Shown: in pieces, positions 26,201 to 34,374 of the stretch
Numbering within the stretch: the stretch's first letter is position 1
Layout of the letters: each line of letters starts with the position of its first letter
Notes under the pieces: model-generated
The model's database searches: none
What the model was told of the DNA's origin: nothing
What the model saw: only the letters and a program-made list of their open reading frames with translations
Made by a program: the position numbers and the translations under genes
Source: Acidobacteriota bacterium
GTDB lineage: Bacteria > Acidobacteriota > Thermoanaerobaculia > Gp7-AA8
Length of the DNA stretch: 50,934 nt
Assembly (NCBI GenBank): GCA_019247495.1
Contig: JAFAOU010000079.1
Coordinates: forward strand, 1 to 50,934
Reading direction: 5' to 3'

Positions 26201-29200
26201 GGACGGGCCGTTGTTCGTGACCGTGATCGTGTAGACCATTGTCGAGCCGGCGGTTGACGAGGCCGGGCCGGTCTTTGTGATTCCGAGATCGGCCTGCCCG
26301 AGGATGGTGACCGTCTGCGAGGCGGTGTTGTTGCCGTTGTTCGGATCGGCGGTGGCGGCGGAGACGGTGGCGGAATCGACGGCCGGACCGTTGCCAGGGG
26401 CGGTCATCGAGAGCGTGAGCGTGGGAGCCGATCCGCCGTTCGCGATCGATGTTCCGGTCGTGCAGGTGGCTGTGCCTCCGGAGAGCGCTCCGCACGTCCA
26501 GCCGGCGCCGGAGGAAGTGAAGGACGTCACGCCGGACGGGAAGGTGTTCGTGACGCTGACCGTGCCGCTGGTGGCGTCGGGCCCGCTGTTGCTGACGACG
26601 ATCGCGAACGACAACGGGCTGCCTGCGTTGACGGGATTGCCGGAAGCAGTGTTGGTGATCGAGAGATTGGCGGACGGGACGACCGGCGTGAAGGCGTTGC
26701 CGGTGTTGTTGTTCGCGGTGTTCGGATCGAATTCCGTTGCGGTGACCGTGGCGGAGTTCGAGATCGTGACCAGGTTCGGGGCGTTCAACTGCAGGCTGAT
26801 GTTGACCAGCTGATTCGCCGAGAGCGAGCCGAGGTTGCAGGTCACGGTCGAGCCGGACGGCGTGCAGACTCCGATGGACGTCGCGGTGACGAAGGTCGCG
26901 TTCGCGAAGGTGTCGGTGACGACGACGTTGGTGACCGGCGTCGGACCGTTGGTGATGGTCAGCGTCCACGTGCCGTTCTGGTTGTGCTGCACCGAGGCGG
27001 GAGCGCTTTGCGTGATCTGCAGATCGGACGCGGTGACGACGGCGGTGAGACGCAAAACATTCGGCGTGCCGGAGACGAACGCATTCTGGAAGCTGCCGCC
27101 GCCGGCGAAGGTCGGCAGGAAGTAGTTGGCGAAGTCGCCGCTGCGCGTCGAGAAGCGAAGGACGTCGAAGGCGTTGCCGCCGGCGGGGACGAAGGAGTTG
27201 AAGAGCGAGACGGTGAGCGTGCCGCCGAGCGTGACGCCCGAAGCTGAGGCGTCGACGATGTCGTAGTTCGATGTGCCGCCGAGCTTCAAGCTCATCCCGC
27301 CGTTGGCGCCCTGCGAGTAGGCGCCGGTGATCGTCAATGTCCCGGCCGTTGAGCCGTTGCCGGGAGCGACGATGCCGTTGGTATTGTTGACCGCGGCGGA
27401 GACCGTGCCGTTGCCCGTCAGCGTTCCGCCGGAGAGGGCGATCGTCGACGGAGACGAAATCGAGCCGCCGAGGAGATTGGTCGAGCCAATGGTCTGGGTC
27501 AGCCCGCCGTTGAAGGCGAGCGTGCCGAGGCTCGCGTTGATGGTGCCGGTGTTGGTGACGGCGGGGCTGATGCCGATCGTGCCGCCGGTGCTGCGCTGCA
27601 GGATCCCGGCGTTGGAGATGACGTTGTTGATCCCGCTGACGCCGATGCCCGGGCCGGCGTTGAGCGTAAGCGTTCCGCCGCTCGCGTTCGTGATCACGGC
27701 GCCGTTGGCGAGTATGAGTCCGTTCGCCGCCGACACGTAGGTGAGAAATCCGTTGTTGACCATCGGACGGCCATCGAGGGTCATGGCCGCGGTGATGCCG
27801 TCCAGTTGGAAGTTTGCGCCCGCGTTGACGGTGAGCGTGCCGCTGCCATTGATCGTGCCGCCGGTCCATTCGGAGACGGGGCTTGCCGCGGTGAGGTTGA
27901 TCGGGCCGCTTCCGCCGAGGGTTGCTGCGTTGTGAACATTCAGCGTGCCGATCGTGGCCGCGGAGTTCAGCGTCACGTTGGCGCCGTTGACCGTGAATGT
28001 CCCCGGCGTGACGGTGCCGCTGCCGATCGTGGACGTGCCGCCGTTGAACGCGATCTCGCCGCCGCCGGTGAGCGATGACGTGCCGCTGAAGTTGTTTCCC
28101 GTGACGAAGGTGATATTCGCGTTGAGCGCGGCGCTGAAGGCGCCGGTATGAGTGCTTCCGGAGCTGAACGCGATCTGGCCGAAGTTCACGTTGACGTTGC
28201 CGTCGTTTGTGAAGGGCGCGCTGACGACGCCGGTGCCGGTGCCGGACGACTTCTGAATCGTGCCGGTGCCGAGGTTGTGGAAGAGAGGAGGCGTAGCGCA
28301 GTTGCAGGTGACGTTGACGTCGCCTTGCATGTCGAAGAGGCTGCTGTTGTTGAGCACCGCGCCGTTTTTCAGCAGCAGCGTGTTCGTATCCTGATCGTTG
28401 ATCGTGCCATTGTTGTTGAGCGTGCGCGTGTCGAGAACAGGATTGAAACCGTTCTTGAGAGTGACGGAGCCGGTAACGTTGGTAATGCCGCTGCCGGCCA
28501 TCGTGCCGCTGCCCCAGATGTTGTTCGTGCCGATGAGCGCGATCGTGCCGGTACCGTCGAGCTGACCGGAGTTCAGCGCGAGGCCGGAAAGGGAGAAGGG
28601 CGCATTGACGGTGACGTTGCCGCCGGTGACCCAGAACCCGCCGCCGCTGTTGCCCCAGGTTCCGCCGGTGATGGTGAAGGTTGCACCGCTGCTGAAGTTG
28701 ATCGCGCCGGGAGATACGGCATCGAGCGTGCCGCTGCTCGTGCCGGCCATGAGCGTCAGCGTCCCGCCGAACGATTTGATTAAACCGGTCGCATTGTTCG
28801 TGATCGTTGGCGCAACGCTGGAGTTGCCGGAGGCCTGGAACGTGCCGCTGTTGACGATGCTCGTGCCGCCGCCGCTCTGCAGGAAGGCGGAGTTGTCGGT
28901 GATGCTGACGAGGCCTCCGCTCTGGTTGGCGATCGATGCGCTGCCAAAGAGCGTGAGTTGATTGCTCGTCCCGCCGGTCAGCGGGTGATAGGTGATCGTG
29001 CCGCTGTTGCTGATGGTCTTCGAGAGGAGCGTCAGCGCCGAGGACGAGGTACCGGGGACGAGAAGGTTGCCGCCGCTGGCAATCACGAACTGGCCCGTGC
29101 CGCTCATCGTTCCGCCGTTCCAGGTGTAGGTGCCTCCGCTGGGAATGGTCAGGTTGGCCGATCCCTGCAAGGTGCCGAAGTTCTGAATGAAGTTCGTGGC

Positions 29201-32083
29201 CGACTTGGCGACGTTGATCGACACGGCCGCGCCGCTGCCGGTCAGTCGCAGCGCGCCCGGCTGGCCGTTATTCAACGAGCCGCCGTTAATGTTGAACGTG
29301 CCGTTGAAGAAGTCGACGAAGTTGGTCGACGACGTCGCCTGCAGCGCACCGCCGCTCAGCGTTCCGCCGTTGTTGAAGATGATCGTGCTCCCAGGCGTCG
29401 CCGAATTCGCGTCGGTCGTGCCGGCGGACTGGGTGTACTGGACGTCGAAACGGAATCCCGAGCCGCCCACGGTCTTCTTCACCGTTCCAGTGTTGGTGAA
29501 GAGGTTGATGCCGACGCCGTCGGTGAGCATGGAGCCGTCGCTCTGGATGTCCAGCGTGCCGGTATTGTTGAAAACCGAGCTGCTGTTGAGACTGATGGGC
29601 TGCGTGAGCGCGGACATGGTGGCGTTGCCGGCGTTGTCGATGGCGTGCGTCGTCATCGATCGCGCGCCGAACTCGCTCAGCATGTCGAAGGTCGTGCCCG
29701 AGGTGATGACGGTGTGGCCGGCACCGGCCAGCGTTCCGTCCGTCCACTTGAAGCTCGCCGGTGAGCTGATCGTGAACGTGGCGTTGTTGGTGAACGTGCC
29801 GCCGTTCAACTCGAGGTTGGTGCTGCTGAGCGTCATGGCGACGCTGTTGGCGACGCCGCCGTTGCCGTCGAGCGTAACTTTGCCGCCGCTGAAGCTCGTT
29901 CCGGTCGCCCACGTGTACGTCGTTCCGAACGGCGTCGGGAACCACACCTCGGTGCCGGCCGACATCGTGAATGGCGCCGTGCTGGTGCCGTCGCCGTCGA
30001 GTGTGAGGACGCCGCCGGTGACGGCGACGCCGGTTCCGTTGTTGTTGAACGTCGGCTTGACGATGAACAGACCGCTGTTCGTTTTGTTGAACTGACCGTT
30101 GTTGGTGATGAACACGGCCGAGCCGTCCGTGTCGATCGTGCCGCCGCCGATCGCGGCGAAGGTGCCGCTGTTGAGAATCGAGGCGCTGTTCTTCAGGGTC
30201 AGGTTGTTCGTTGGGGAGTTGTAGGCAACGGAACTGTTGTCGTTGAGTACGCGGCCGTCCAGCGTCATCGGTCCGAGCGCGCCGGTGATGGCCAGGACGC
30301 CGGTCGACGAGACGTTGAACGGACTGCTGCCGGTGACCGTTCCGCTGGACCAGTTCGATGCGCCGAGGATCGAAACGGTGCCGGTGCCGCCGAGCGTGCC
30401 GCCGTTGATGTTGAGGTTGGGCGTGCCGCTGCCGAACGACGTGGCGGTGTTGATGTTCAGCGTTCCGCCAGCGACGTTGATGATGCCGGCGCCGGAGAAC
30501 GCGCCGTTGTCATCGAACGTCCCGCTGGTGAAGTTCATCGTGTTGCTGGCGGTGGGGACGCTCATCGTGCCGGTCGATTTGCCGCCGCCGGCGAAGTTGA
30601 GCGCGCCCGTGGCGTTGTTCGTCACCGTGCCGCTGGCGTTGTCGACGTAGGCCAGGATCGACGAGCCGGTCGCGCCGGCGCTCTTCGTGATTTGTCCCGT
30701 ACCGCCGGTGACTCGCAGTGTGCCGGCGCCGGAGGGGACGGCCTGGATGTCGTAGTCGCCGGCGATGGTGAAGGAACCGCTGGTGGTCTCCAGCTTGGCC
30801 GTGGCGCCGTTGATGGTGAGCAGGTTCGTGACCACCGTCGGCGCGTAGGTCATGGCGCCGGTGTTGTTGATGACGCCGGTCAGGATCATGCCGGAGTTGC
30901 TGCCGTCGAGCGATGAGGTTCCGGAGACGTTGAGCGGTCCGGTGCCGGCGATCGTTCCACCTGCCCACTTGATGCCGCCGGTTGCGCTCACGGCGGCGTT
31001 GAAGGTCTGCGTGCCGTTGACGAATTTGACCGGCGTCGCGCCGCTGAATGATGCGGGGCTGTTGAACGTATTGTTGCCACCGAAGGCGATCGTCTGCGAG
31101 CTTGATCCGGTTACGAATGAGCCCGTGTGCGTTCCGCTTCCCTGGAATCCGAAGCCGCCACCCGCGCCGGCGCCGGCCACCGTGACGGTGCCGTCGTTCT
31201 TCACGAATGGTGAGATGACGTTGAAGCCAGTGCCGGACGTCTTCTGCATCGAAGCGCCGCTGGCGATGCTGATCGTTTCCGTGGCCGTACCGTTGATCGC
31301 GGCGTCTGTGGCGATGCTGAACTGCCCCGCGCCGGTAACGTTGATCTTCGCGCCGCCGCTGAGCGTGATCGGATTCGTGGTTGAGGTGTAGCTGACGAAT
31401 CCACTGTCGTTGATGGTGGTGCTGCTGATCGACATCGGACCAAAGGCTCCGTCGAAGATCCCGGAGTTGGTGATGTTGATGATTCCGGTGCCGTTCAGGG
31501 TTCCGCCGCTGTGAGTGAACGTCCCGCTCGTGAGCGAGATCGTCCCGTCGCTGGTGAAGGTGCCTCCGTTGACGTGTACGTTGGCCTGAAAGCCGGCGAT
31601 GTTCGCCCCCGAATTCGTTCCCATCGTTCCGCCGCTGTCGACGGTGAAGGTGTTGCTGCTCGTCGCGGTGCTGGAAGTCTCCAGCGTCAACGTCCCGCCG
31701 CTGGCCACCTGGATGGGGATGGAGCTGGCACTGCCGCTGATCTGCAGGATGACGGGATTGTTGAAGGCATCGACCTTGAGCGTGTAGCCGCCGCCAAGCG
31801 TGACGATGGCGGTGTCGCCTGCGCCCTGGCCGGGATACGTTCCGCCGCAGCCGGTCCATTTGGTTGGATCTGACCAGAGCGTAGTCGCCGAGGTGCTGGT
31901 CAACGTGCAGGTGTTTGCGGCGTTGGCGTCGACCGGCGCGAGCGCCATGGCCGCGAAAAGCACCACCATCGTGATGAGCGTCGCGCCGAGCGAGACGCTG
32001 ATGATTCGCCGGCTTCGCTTCTTCGAGGCTTCATCGATCGGGTTGACGGCGACGGCAGACGAATCGTGATTCAGTGTCGGCAT
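23216..32083 (-). CDS. Giant secreted beta-repeat protein with DUF11, FN3-like, BACON-like and duplicated C-terminal domains
   Basis: 2955 residues from the ATG at 32083; AGGAG lies 12 bp upstream, and a TTG at 32125 was rejected. Residues about 20-57 hold RRIISVSLGATLITMVVLF and a signal cleavage region (VDANA). Residues about 60-1680 are low-complexity Gly/Thr/Ser/Asn strands (GGTLNGTGIINI, SSGTFTNNATFT types) typical of autotransporter-like right-handed beta-helices. About 1680-2165: four DUF11 repeats (SADLAVTKTGP ... VAYTITVTNNGPSAAT). About 2170-2350: two FN3-like domains. About 2360-2450: BACON-like (WLTITPSSG). About 2475-2955: two copies of a 230-residue domain (WRSDVRI ... YRTNLGI ... 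DGRITAYGSV). No autotransporter barrel or LPXTG was seen; probably a surface or extracellular filamentous adhesin. Confidence 0.92.
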   Translation of the reverse strand: MPTLNHDSSAVAVNPIDEASKKRSRRIISVSLGATLITMVVLFAAMALAPVDANAANTCTLTSTSATTLWSDPTKWTGCGGTYPGQGAGDTAIVTLGGGYTLKVDAFNNPVILQISGSASSIPIQVASGGTLTLETSSTATSSNTFTVDSGGTMGTNSGANIAGFQANVHVNGGTFTSDGTISLTSGTFTHSGGTLNGTGIINITNSGIFDGAFGPMSISSTTINDSGFVSYTSTTNPITLSGGAKINVTGAGQFSIATDAAINGTATETISIASGASMQKTSGTGFNVISPFVKNDGTVTVAGAGAGGGFGFQGSGTHTGSFVTGSSSQTIAFGGNNTFNSPASFSGATPVKFVNGTQTFNAAVSATGGIKWAGGTIAGTGPLNVSGTSSLDGSNSGMILTGVINNTGAMTYAPTVVTNLLTINGATAKLETTSGSFTIAGDYDIQAVPSGAGTLRVTGGTGQITKSAGATGSSILAYVDNASGTVTNNATGALNFAGGGKSTGTMSVPTASNTMNFTSGTFDDNGAFSGAGIINVAGGTLNINTATSFGSGTPNLNINGGTLGGTGTVSILGASNWSSGTVTGSSPFNVSSTGVLAITGALGPMTLDGRVLNDNSSVAYNSPTNNLTLKNSASILNSGTFAAIGGGTIDTDGSAVFITNNGQFNKTNSGLFIVKPTFNNNGTGVAVTGGVLTLDGDGTSTAPFTMSAGTEVWFPTPFGTTYTWATGTSFSGGKVTLDGNGGVANSVAMTLSSTNLELNGGTFTNNATFTISSPASFKWTDGTLAGAGHTVITSGTTFDMLSEFGARSMTTHAIDNAGNATMSALTQPISLNSSSVFNNTGTLDIQSDGSMLTDGVGINLFTNTGTVKKTVGGSGFRFDVQYTQSAGTTDANSATPGSTIIFNNGGTLSGGALQATSSTNFVDFFNGTFNINGGSLNNGQPGALRLTGSGAAVSINVAKSATNFIQNFGTLQGSANLTIPSGGTYTWNGGTMSGTGQFVIASGGNLLVPGTSSSALTLLSKTISNSGTITYHPLTGGTSNQLTLFGSASIANQSGGLVSITDNSAFLQSGGGTSIVNSGTFQASGNSSVAPTITNNATGLIKSFGGTLTLMAGTSSGTLDAVSPGAINFSSGATFTITGGTWGNSGGGFWVTGGNVTVNAPFSLSGLALNSGQLDGTGTIALIGTNNIWGSGTMAGSGITNVTGSVTLKNGFNPVLDTRTLNNNGTINDQDTNTLLLKNGAVLNNSSLFDMQGDVNVTCNCATPPLFHNLGTGTIQKSSGTGTGVVSAPFTNDGNVNVNFGQIAFSSGSTHTGAFSAALNANITFVTGNNFSGTSSLTGGGEIAFNGGTSTIGSGTVTPGTFTVNGANVTLNSAATIGTLNVHNAATLGGSGPINLTAASPVSEWTGGTINGSGTLTVNAGANFQLDGITAAMTLDGRPMVNNGFLTYVSAANGLILANGAVITNASGGTLTLNAGPGIGVSGINNVISNAGILQRSTGGTIGISPAVTNTGTINASLGTLAFNGGLTQTIGSTNLLGGSISSPSTIALSGGTLTGNGTVSAAVNNTNGIVAPGNGSTAGTLTITGAYSQGANGGMSLKLGGTSNYDIVDASASGVTLGGTLTVSLFNSFVPAGGNAFDVLRFSTRSGDFANYFLPTFAGGGSFQNAFVSGTPNVLRLTAVVTASDLQITQSAPASVQHNQNGTWTLTITNGPTPVTNVVVTDTFANATFVTATSIGVCTPSGSTVTCNLGSLSANQLVNISLQLNAPNLVTISNSATVTATEFDPNTANNNTGNAFTPVVPSANLSITNTASGNPVNAGSPLSFAIVVSNSGPDATSGTVSVTNTFPSGVTSFTSSGAGWTCGALSGGTATCTTGTSIANGGSAPTLTLSMTAPGNGPAVDSATVSAATADPNNGNNTASQTVTILGQADLGITKTGPASSTAGSTMVYTITVTNNGPSDATAVTVSDPTPAGATFVSNSGACTTTFPCALGTMTAGQTKTISSTFSTPPGFSGTSLANTATVSSATTPDPSSANNSATATTAFGASSADLAVTKTGPSSATNGSSVAYTITVTNNGPSAATGVVLADPTPGGLSFVTATPNCVTGFPCTLGNLTAGQSVTITASYTVTATSGTVSNTAFVSGSSFDPISANDNSTANTTIGTSSCGAQPPTLTAPASGAIITSPVTFSWTAVAGATGYKVFASIGGASTQEIGSTSSTSITLPVAGGSASWFVQALGIANCNQLVSATRTFTVCSSGTPELSVVGTSSSGQTYTVQWTDISGVTTYELQESATETFDTPTSFQVNGTSRAFTKSASVPTAFFYRVRALSACGQGPGPFSASQRVVVVPVAPVNGQSPSATVDINNKHVVVQTVFIPGQGTALPFTASADEPWLTITPSSGILPAAGLTLSVSADPADLPNGTFTATIILTFPGSPAKIGSLDAKPPVNVPISISVVTPVSPTTISTPSANSLIIPSVGHLDGINSQWRSDVRITNTAPQKINYLLRFTPAGGDTNSVKQTQVSIAANDTMALDDIVKNWYGVGALGDAANGVLEVRPLNTNGKGTPLPDDVNVSFATVASSRTFNQSTGGTLGQYIPAIPFASFIGKATGDPRAGILSIQQIAQSAVYRTNLGIVEAAGKAASVLVSVFDAAGKNLLDLPLNLKAGEQQQLNSFLAAKNITLTDGRVEVKVTGGDGKVTAYASVVDNKTTDPLLVSGVPLVQTAARTFVLPGVADITNDLANWRSDVRIFNAGVDPQYVTMTLYPLNDATGATLTRSLTVNPGEVTILDNIVASRFGATNLGGAMHVDTLTDSNLVVTGRTYNQVDGGGTYGQFIAAVTPADAVGKGSRVLNVLQVEDSTRYRTNLGIAEVSGKPATVEVSVFLPDAKVAPKVTIPLAANEYRQFRVLQQLGVGTAYNARIAIKVVDGDGRITAYGSVIDMQTQDPTYVPAQ

Positions 32084-32223
32084 GGCGGCACGAAGCTCCT
32101 GTGGGTCTCTCGGAAAAGTGGGCAACGGCCGGACCTTGGCCGCATCAAATAACGGAATGGGCGCGAATTGTAGGGCATATCATCGCTGCTCCCAGCGAGC
32201 GCATCGGTGACGCAACGCACGGA

Positions 32224-32727
32224 ATGGCCATGAGTAAGGATTCAGCGCAATCACGCTGTCCCGGCTGCGGGCTGGTGATGCCGGCCGGCAACGCGATCCC
32301 CTACACCGGCTACTTCAACGCCTCGGCGGAGTGCTGGAGCGTCTTCACCGAGGTTGCGGGCCGCGAGTTCAGCAACGCCATTCTCTTCGGGCAGGTGCAC
32401 CAACTCTCAGTCGACGCGTACGCGGTGCAGCACGCCGGTGGACGGCATCCTGACAAGTCGGTCGACATCCATCTGGCCGGTCTCTGTCTCATTCTCGACC
32501 GCGGCGTCGCTCCGACGGCGGTCGCACCGCGCCTGCAGGCGCTTGCGTCCGCGATCTCCGACTGGCCTCACCTGGAACCGCCGGCGATTGCATGGCGCCA
32601 AACCATCTTCGATGTGGCCGTGGCTGACGATCACATCGCCGCCGTCCGCGAGTGGAGCGCGGGCGTGTGGGAGGCGTGGTCGCCGCAACGCGATCGCGTC
32701 ACGGCGCTGTTGCGTGCTCTGGATTAA
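32224..32727 (+). CDS. DUF5946 zinc-binding-like protein
   Basis: 167 residues. It opens with CPGCGLVMPAGNAIPYTGYFNASAECW, a CxxC plus Cys pair that may bind zinc, then LFGQVHQLSVDAYAVQHAGG and SVDIHLAGLCLILDRGV. These are the conserved blocks of DUF5946. No signal peptide. Function unknown. An ATG at 32230 is an alternative start; neither has a Shine-Dalgarno. It is divergent from the giant gene across 140 bp, where AAATAA (32147-32152) on minus and TATCAT (32178-32183) on plus are weak -10 candidates. Confidence 0.82.
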   Translation: MAMSKDSAQSRCPGCGLVMPAGNAIPYTGYFNASAECWSVFTEVAGREFSNAILFGQVHQLSVDAYAVQHAGGRHPDKSVDIHLAGLCLILDRGVAPTAVAPRLQALASAISDWPHLEPPAIAWRQTIFDVAVADDHIAAVREWSAGVWEAWSPQRDRVTALLRALD

Positions 32728-32730
32728 TCT
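32725..32730 (+). promoter_or_regulatory. -10-like box overlapping a stop codon
   Basis: TAATCT begins with the TAA stop of the DUF5946 gene and ends 6 bp before the ATG at 32737. It is one of the TANNNT-to-start arrangements repeated in this window; no Shine-Dalgarno. Confidence 0.4.
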
Positions 32731-32736
32731 ACGTTC

Positions 32737-33021
32737 ATGGCGTGGCGCATCGACAAGCAGGCAAACGGCAAGTTCGCCATCTTCTCCAGCCGGATCAATG
32801 ACTACATCGTGATCGACGCCGATGAAGCGGAGATCGAACGGATCTACAAAGAGAAAGGCATCAAGGTTTATCTCGCCTCGGCGAGGGCGCAGATGACGAC
32901 GCGCGTGCACTCGGTCCCCGCGGAAGGGGAGGCTCAGATCGCGGCGAGCCGGGTTCGGGGAACGCCGTCGGAAGGTTCGGTGCCGATTGGCGTCACCGGG
33001 TTCACATTGGACGACGAGTGA
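32737..33021 (+). CDS. Small hypothetical protein
   Basis: 94 residues, family not recognised. The N-terminal 45 residues look like a small beta-alpha unit (WRIDKQANGKFAIFSSRINDYIVIDADEAEIERIYKEKG); the rest is probably disordered and rich in Ala, Ser and Gly. No signal peptide or membrane segment. It starts 9 bp after the DUF5946 stop, so it may be co-transcribed with it or use the TAATCT box. Its stop is followed at once by the GAATGTT word hairpin. Confidence 0.7.
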   Translation: MAWRIDKQANGKFAIFSSRINDYIVIDADEAEIERIYKEKGIKVYLASARAQMTTRVHSVPAEGEAQIAASRVRGTPSEGSVPIGVTGFTLDDE

Positions 33022-33022
33022 A

Positions 33023-33125
33023 ATGTTGAATGTTGAATGTTCAATGCTGAGTGTTGAATGGAGAAGTAAGGCGCGATGGCCCTCTCATTCAACATTGAAC
33101 ATTCAACACTCAACATTCAACATTC
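33023..33125. repeat. Word hairpin (GAATGTT family)
   Basis: Left arm 33023-33060 reiterates TGTTGAA and TGTTCAA words; right arm 33086-33125 reiterates TTCAACA and is its near-perfect complement over about 38 bp. Loop about 25 nt. It separates two plus-strand genes. The next 65 bp lead to the diguanylate cyclase and hold TTGAAT then TACCAC 18 bp later, a weak promoter candidate. Confidence 0.75.
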
Positions 33126-33190
33126 GTTTTCCGACTCGCTACGCAGCTCTCCATTGAATCCAGAACCGGTTCACGATTACCACTAACCAG

Positions 33191-34306
33191 ATGCCCGACT
33201 TCTCCCCAGTCGCCGTCACCTTCCAAGCCATCGGCACCCTTCTGCTCGCCCTCGTCCTCGGGCAGATCGCGAGGACCTTCGGCTGGCGCTACGCGCGTAG
33301 CTGGGGCTGGGCCTGGGCTGCGATGTTCGTGGCCATCATGGCCATCCGCATCTTTATCTCCTCGGCGCGGCCATGGCCGTGGTGGCTCGTCTACCTCCTC
33401 GCGCAGTGGGTCTTCCTGGCGCTTCTCTTCGCCGGCTGCCGTGATCTCGTCGACGATCCGCTCCCGCTCAAGCTCCTCGGCTACGCGACTCCGCTCGCAC
33501 TCGCCTTAGCAATTCTGATCGTGATCGCCGCGCCCGATTTCGGTGCGCTCTTCATGGTCGAAGCGGCCATCGTCGCCGTCGTCATCGTGGCCTGCTACCT
33601 CACGCTCGGCCGCATCACGCACCACTCGGTCGGCTGGCACATGATGCGGCTTCCGCTCGCGTTGATGGCGATTCTGTACTTCGCCTACGTGCCGCTTTAC
33701 GCGTATCAGCGGCGCGGCATCACCATTCCCTATCTCGACTCCTCCTCACTCGCGGATCTCCTCGCGGCCATTCTCCTCGGCTACGGAATGGTGCTGATTG
33801 CCGCCGAGGAGGCGCAGCGCGAGCTGAGCGACGCGGTGAGCGCGCTGCAGATCGCCCGCGACCAACTGGCCATCAAGGCGAATACCGATCCGCTCACGGC
33901 GGCGTTGTCGCGTCACGCCTTCCACGCCATGCCGCGCGAGATGCACGGCGTCGTGGTGATGGCGGACGTCGACCGCTTGAAACGAATCAACGATGCCGAG
34001 GGGCACGAGGCGGGCGACGAAGCAATCCGCAGCGTCGCCAACGCCATCCGCAAACGCATCCGGGCGGACGACCTCCTCTTCCGCTGGGGCGGCGACGAGT
34101 TCCTGGTGGTGATGCCTCAGTCGCCGCTGGATCTGGTTACGCAACGCTTCGCGACGCTGCACGATGACATCACCACGCCGCGCGGGATCACCTGCACGGT
34201 GTCGTGGGGTGCCGCCGCGTTCCCGAATGCGGATGCGATCGACGAGGCGATCCGCGAAGCGGACCGGATCATGTACTCGCGCAAAGCCGCGGCGCGCGCG
34301 AGTTGA
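33191..34306 (+). CDS. Membrane diguanylate cyclase (GGDEF)
   Basis: 371 residues. Residues 1-215 hold six or seven hydrophobic helices forming a polytopic sensor with no recognised ligand domain. A short helical linker (EAQRELSDAVSALQIARDQLAIKA) leads to the GGDEF domain: TDPLTAALSRHAF, ADVDRLKRINDAEGHEAGDE and RWGGDEF at 300-304, with the catalytic signature intact. RADD at 291-294 is a product-inhibition I-site. It should make c-di-GMP from GTP at the inner membrane. No EAL or PilZ gene is adjacent. Confidence 0.95.
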   Translation: MPDFSPVAVTFQAIGTLLLALVLGQIARTFGWRYARSWGWAWAAMFVAIMAIRIFISSARPWPWWLVYLLAQWVFLALLFAGCRDLVDDPLPLKLLGYATPLALALAILIVIAAPDFGALFMVEAAIVAVVIVACYLTLGRITHHSVGWHMMRLPLALMAILYFAYVPLYAYQRRGITIPYLDSSSLADLLAAILLGYGMVLIAAEEAQRELSDAVSALQIARDQLAIKANTDPLTAALSRHAFHAMPREMHGVVVMADVDRLKRINDAEGHEAGDEAIRSVANAIRKRIRADDLLFRWGGDEFLVVMPQSPLDLVTQRFATLHDDITTPRGITCTVSWGAAAFPNADAIDEAIREADRIMYSRKAAARAS

Positions 34307-34310
34307 TCTC

Positions 34311-34370
34311 ACCACAGAGACACAGAGGACACAGAGAGACCGTCTCTGTGTCCTCTGTGCCTCTGTGGTT
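34311..34370. repeat. Word hairpin (CACAGAG family) between convergent genes
   Basis: Left arm ACCACAGAGACACAGAGGAC then ACAGAGAGAC; right arm GTCTCTGTGTCCTCTGTGCC then TCTGTGGTT. About 28 paired bases with one mismatch and almost no loop. It fills the gap between the diguanylate cyclase and the helicase and is probably a two-way terminator. Same words as at 22807-22860. Confidence 0.75.
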
Positions 34371-34374
34371 CAAA

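Noticed and set aside
24203..27869. Long open frames on plus (24203-25900) and on minus in another frame (24906-27869)
   Set aside because: Both fall inside the giant gene, whose own frame shows clear DUF11 and FN3-like domains. The alternatives are Gly/Arg or His/Arg-rich mirror products.
33023..33125. CRISPR array
   Set aside because: Repeated words are 7-10 nt, contiguous, and arranged as complementary arms with no spacers.
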